Shown here one piece after another: positions 63,232-64,000 of a DNA stretch of 64,000 nucleotides. Position numbers and translations under genes: made by a program. Source of the stretch: a candidate division WOR-3 bacterium. Its GTDB lineage: Bacteria; Hydrothermota; Tepidihabitantia; Tepidihabitantales; Tepidihabitantaceae. Location of the stretch: NCBI GenBank assembly GCA_013177935.1, contig JABLXZ010000004.1, positions 248,001-312,000 of the forward strand. The letters run 5' to 3'. Under the pieces are notes generated by a model. That model was given only the letters and a program-made list of their open reading frames with translations. It had not been told where the DNA came from and ran no database searches. Each line of letters begins with the position of its first letter. Positions within the stretch are counted from its first letter, which is position 1.

Positions 63232-64000
63232 ATGCGTTTTACTGTCTGTATGCTTATCCTCGCTCTTGTGTCGGGCATCGGTCTAAGCCAGGAACTACTA
63301 ATCAATGGCAACTTTGAACAGGAGTTGTCTGTTGGCTGGACTTATACCGATAGCGGCCTCGGCACCCATCAGGTACTGCGCGGCACCGAATATCAACCGG
63401 ACCCGGACTACGAAGCCTGGGTTTATCAGTACGACAACCCGGGCTGGACCCGTTTAAGTCAAAAGGTCGATGTCCCTGGTGTCGCCCTGAACCTCTCATT
63501 CTGGGCAAAGTTTGCCCAAAGCGGTGGCACATCAACCTGCTGGCCCGCCGCCTGCTTTCAGGTATGCTACTACGATATCAACGACAACCGCCTGGGTGAA
63601 ACCCGCTACTACTACTCCACCTACGCCACCTGGACACCAACCCCGACATTGAGTCTCTACCGCATCACCAATCCGGACTGGAACCAGTACGAGTTAAACA
63701 TTGCTGATGAACTTGCCGCCAATCTACCCGGTGTCAACCCGGATGATATTGCCAAAGTCGAGGTTGCGCTCTGGAGTTACACCTATTCGGGCTGAGGCAC
63801 TCCAGTGGCGGAGGTCTCCGCCGATGATATTTCCTTAATTAACTACAATCAGGGTCCCTACATTCTGCTCAGTACCAGAACCGTTCTCGACTCACCTCCG
63901 GGCGGCAACAACAATGGCAGATTTGACCCGGGTGAAACCGGCGGCTTGATTGTTGCCCTGCGCAACATCGGTAATCAGGGTGTGGACAATGTCAGTGCCA
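63232..64000 (+). CDS. secreted beta-rich protein with an in-frame TGA; runs past the window edge
   Basis: Signal peptide about 1-19 (ending GIGLSQ). Residues about 20-185 form a carbohydrate-binding-like beta-sandwich (LLINGNFEQELSVGWTY). At codon 188 the frame meets TGA (63793-63795), then stays open for 68 more codons to the window end. The continuation (GTPVAEVSADDISLINYNQG, then NNNGRFDPGETGGLIVALRN) is the natural end of that domain and the start of a CARDB-like domain. So the TGA is not a true gene end: it is a nonsense change, a sequencing error, or recoded. TGA is a normal stop in neighbouring genes. A hairpin placed like a bacterial SECIS follows. Confidence 0.75.
63793..63822 (+). 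promoter_or_regulatory. SECIS-like hairpin after in-frame TGA
   Basis: TGA at 63793-63795, an 11-nt gap, then GGCGG-AGGTCT-CCGCC (63807-63822). The apical hexamer AGGUCU and the 11-nt spacing are the same as in the E. coli fdhF SECIS. It lacks the bulged U of that element. The hairpin also encodes plausible conserved residues, so it could be chance. Confidence 0.45.

Noticed and set aside
63232-63795. Genome-wide reassignment of UGA to Trp or Gly
   Set aside because: TGA ends several intact genes here (1360-1362, 9110-9112, 27173-27175), and other long genes have no internal TGA.

Overview
The window reads as a bacterial chromosome, probably from an uncultivated FCB-like lineage such as candidate division WOR-3. 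That assignment is inference from gene content. At least twelve secreted proteins end in an Ig-like type IX (Por)-style sorting domain. There is also a gingipain-type C25 protease, M1-like peptidases, FG-GAP/VCBS, BNR and LVIVD propeller proteins, and a DUF2723 membrane protein. Genes are dense (gaps often 0-20 bp), mostly GC-moderate, and use ATG, GTG and TTG starts.

Layout. 1-9500: an autoregulated-looking HTH gene, an inactivated M1 peptidase fused to an outer-membrane barrel, an MFS exporter, a membrane glycosyltransferase with TPRs, a PLP-homeostasis protein and a small zincin. 9500-22300: secreted proteins, a 37-residue microprotein with an SSS symporter, an active M1 aminopeptidase, tRNA-Ser(GGA), a secreted amidotransferase-like protein, a copper ATPase and a frameshifted BNR protein. 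22300-29500: a CDF transporter, a GNAT-like protein behind a 200-nt structured leader, a BNR protein, a nitroreductase and small membrane proteins. 29500-38400: an ECF sigma/anti-sigma pair leading into mnmA, a MuiA-like gene and trmFO, then ndk and a C25 protease. 38400-46600 (minus): a tight run rocD-folP-cdaA-DUF2723-hypA-FG-GAP. 46600-52500: a secreted nuclease, repeats, an LVIVD protein, and serA-DUF1015-TGS GTPase. 52500-59800: an AT-rich cluster with a heparinase-like lyase. 59800-64000: uvrC and rtcB (minus), then a secreted protein with an in-frame TGA, cut off by the window edge.

Regulatory sequence is unusually legible. Most promoters are TTGACA-N15-17-TATAAT-like. Fourteen of them place the -10 box only about 5-10 nt before an ATG, GTG or TTG, which predicts leaderless mRNAs. 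Most secreted-protein genes instead carry a leader and a good Shine-Dalgarno sequence. Using this rule, I moved several start codons.

The most unusual items are: (1) an in-frame UGA at 63793 followed, 11 nt later, by a hairpin whose apical hexamer AGGUCU and spacing match the E. coli fdhF SECIS; (2) the leaderless architecture; (3) a two-copy dispersed repeat with long perfect palindromes at 26350 and 46750; (4) a 200-nt structured leader or small RNA at 24075-24286; (5) an M1 pseudopeptidase with all three zinc ligands replaced, joined to a beta-barrel.
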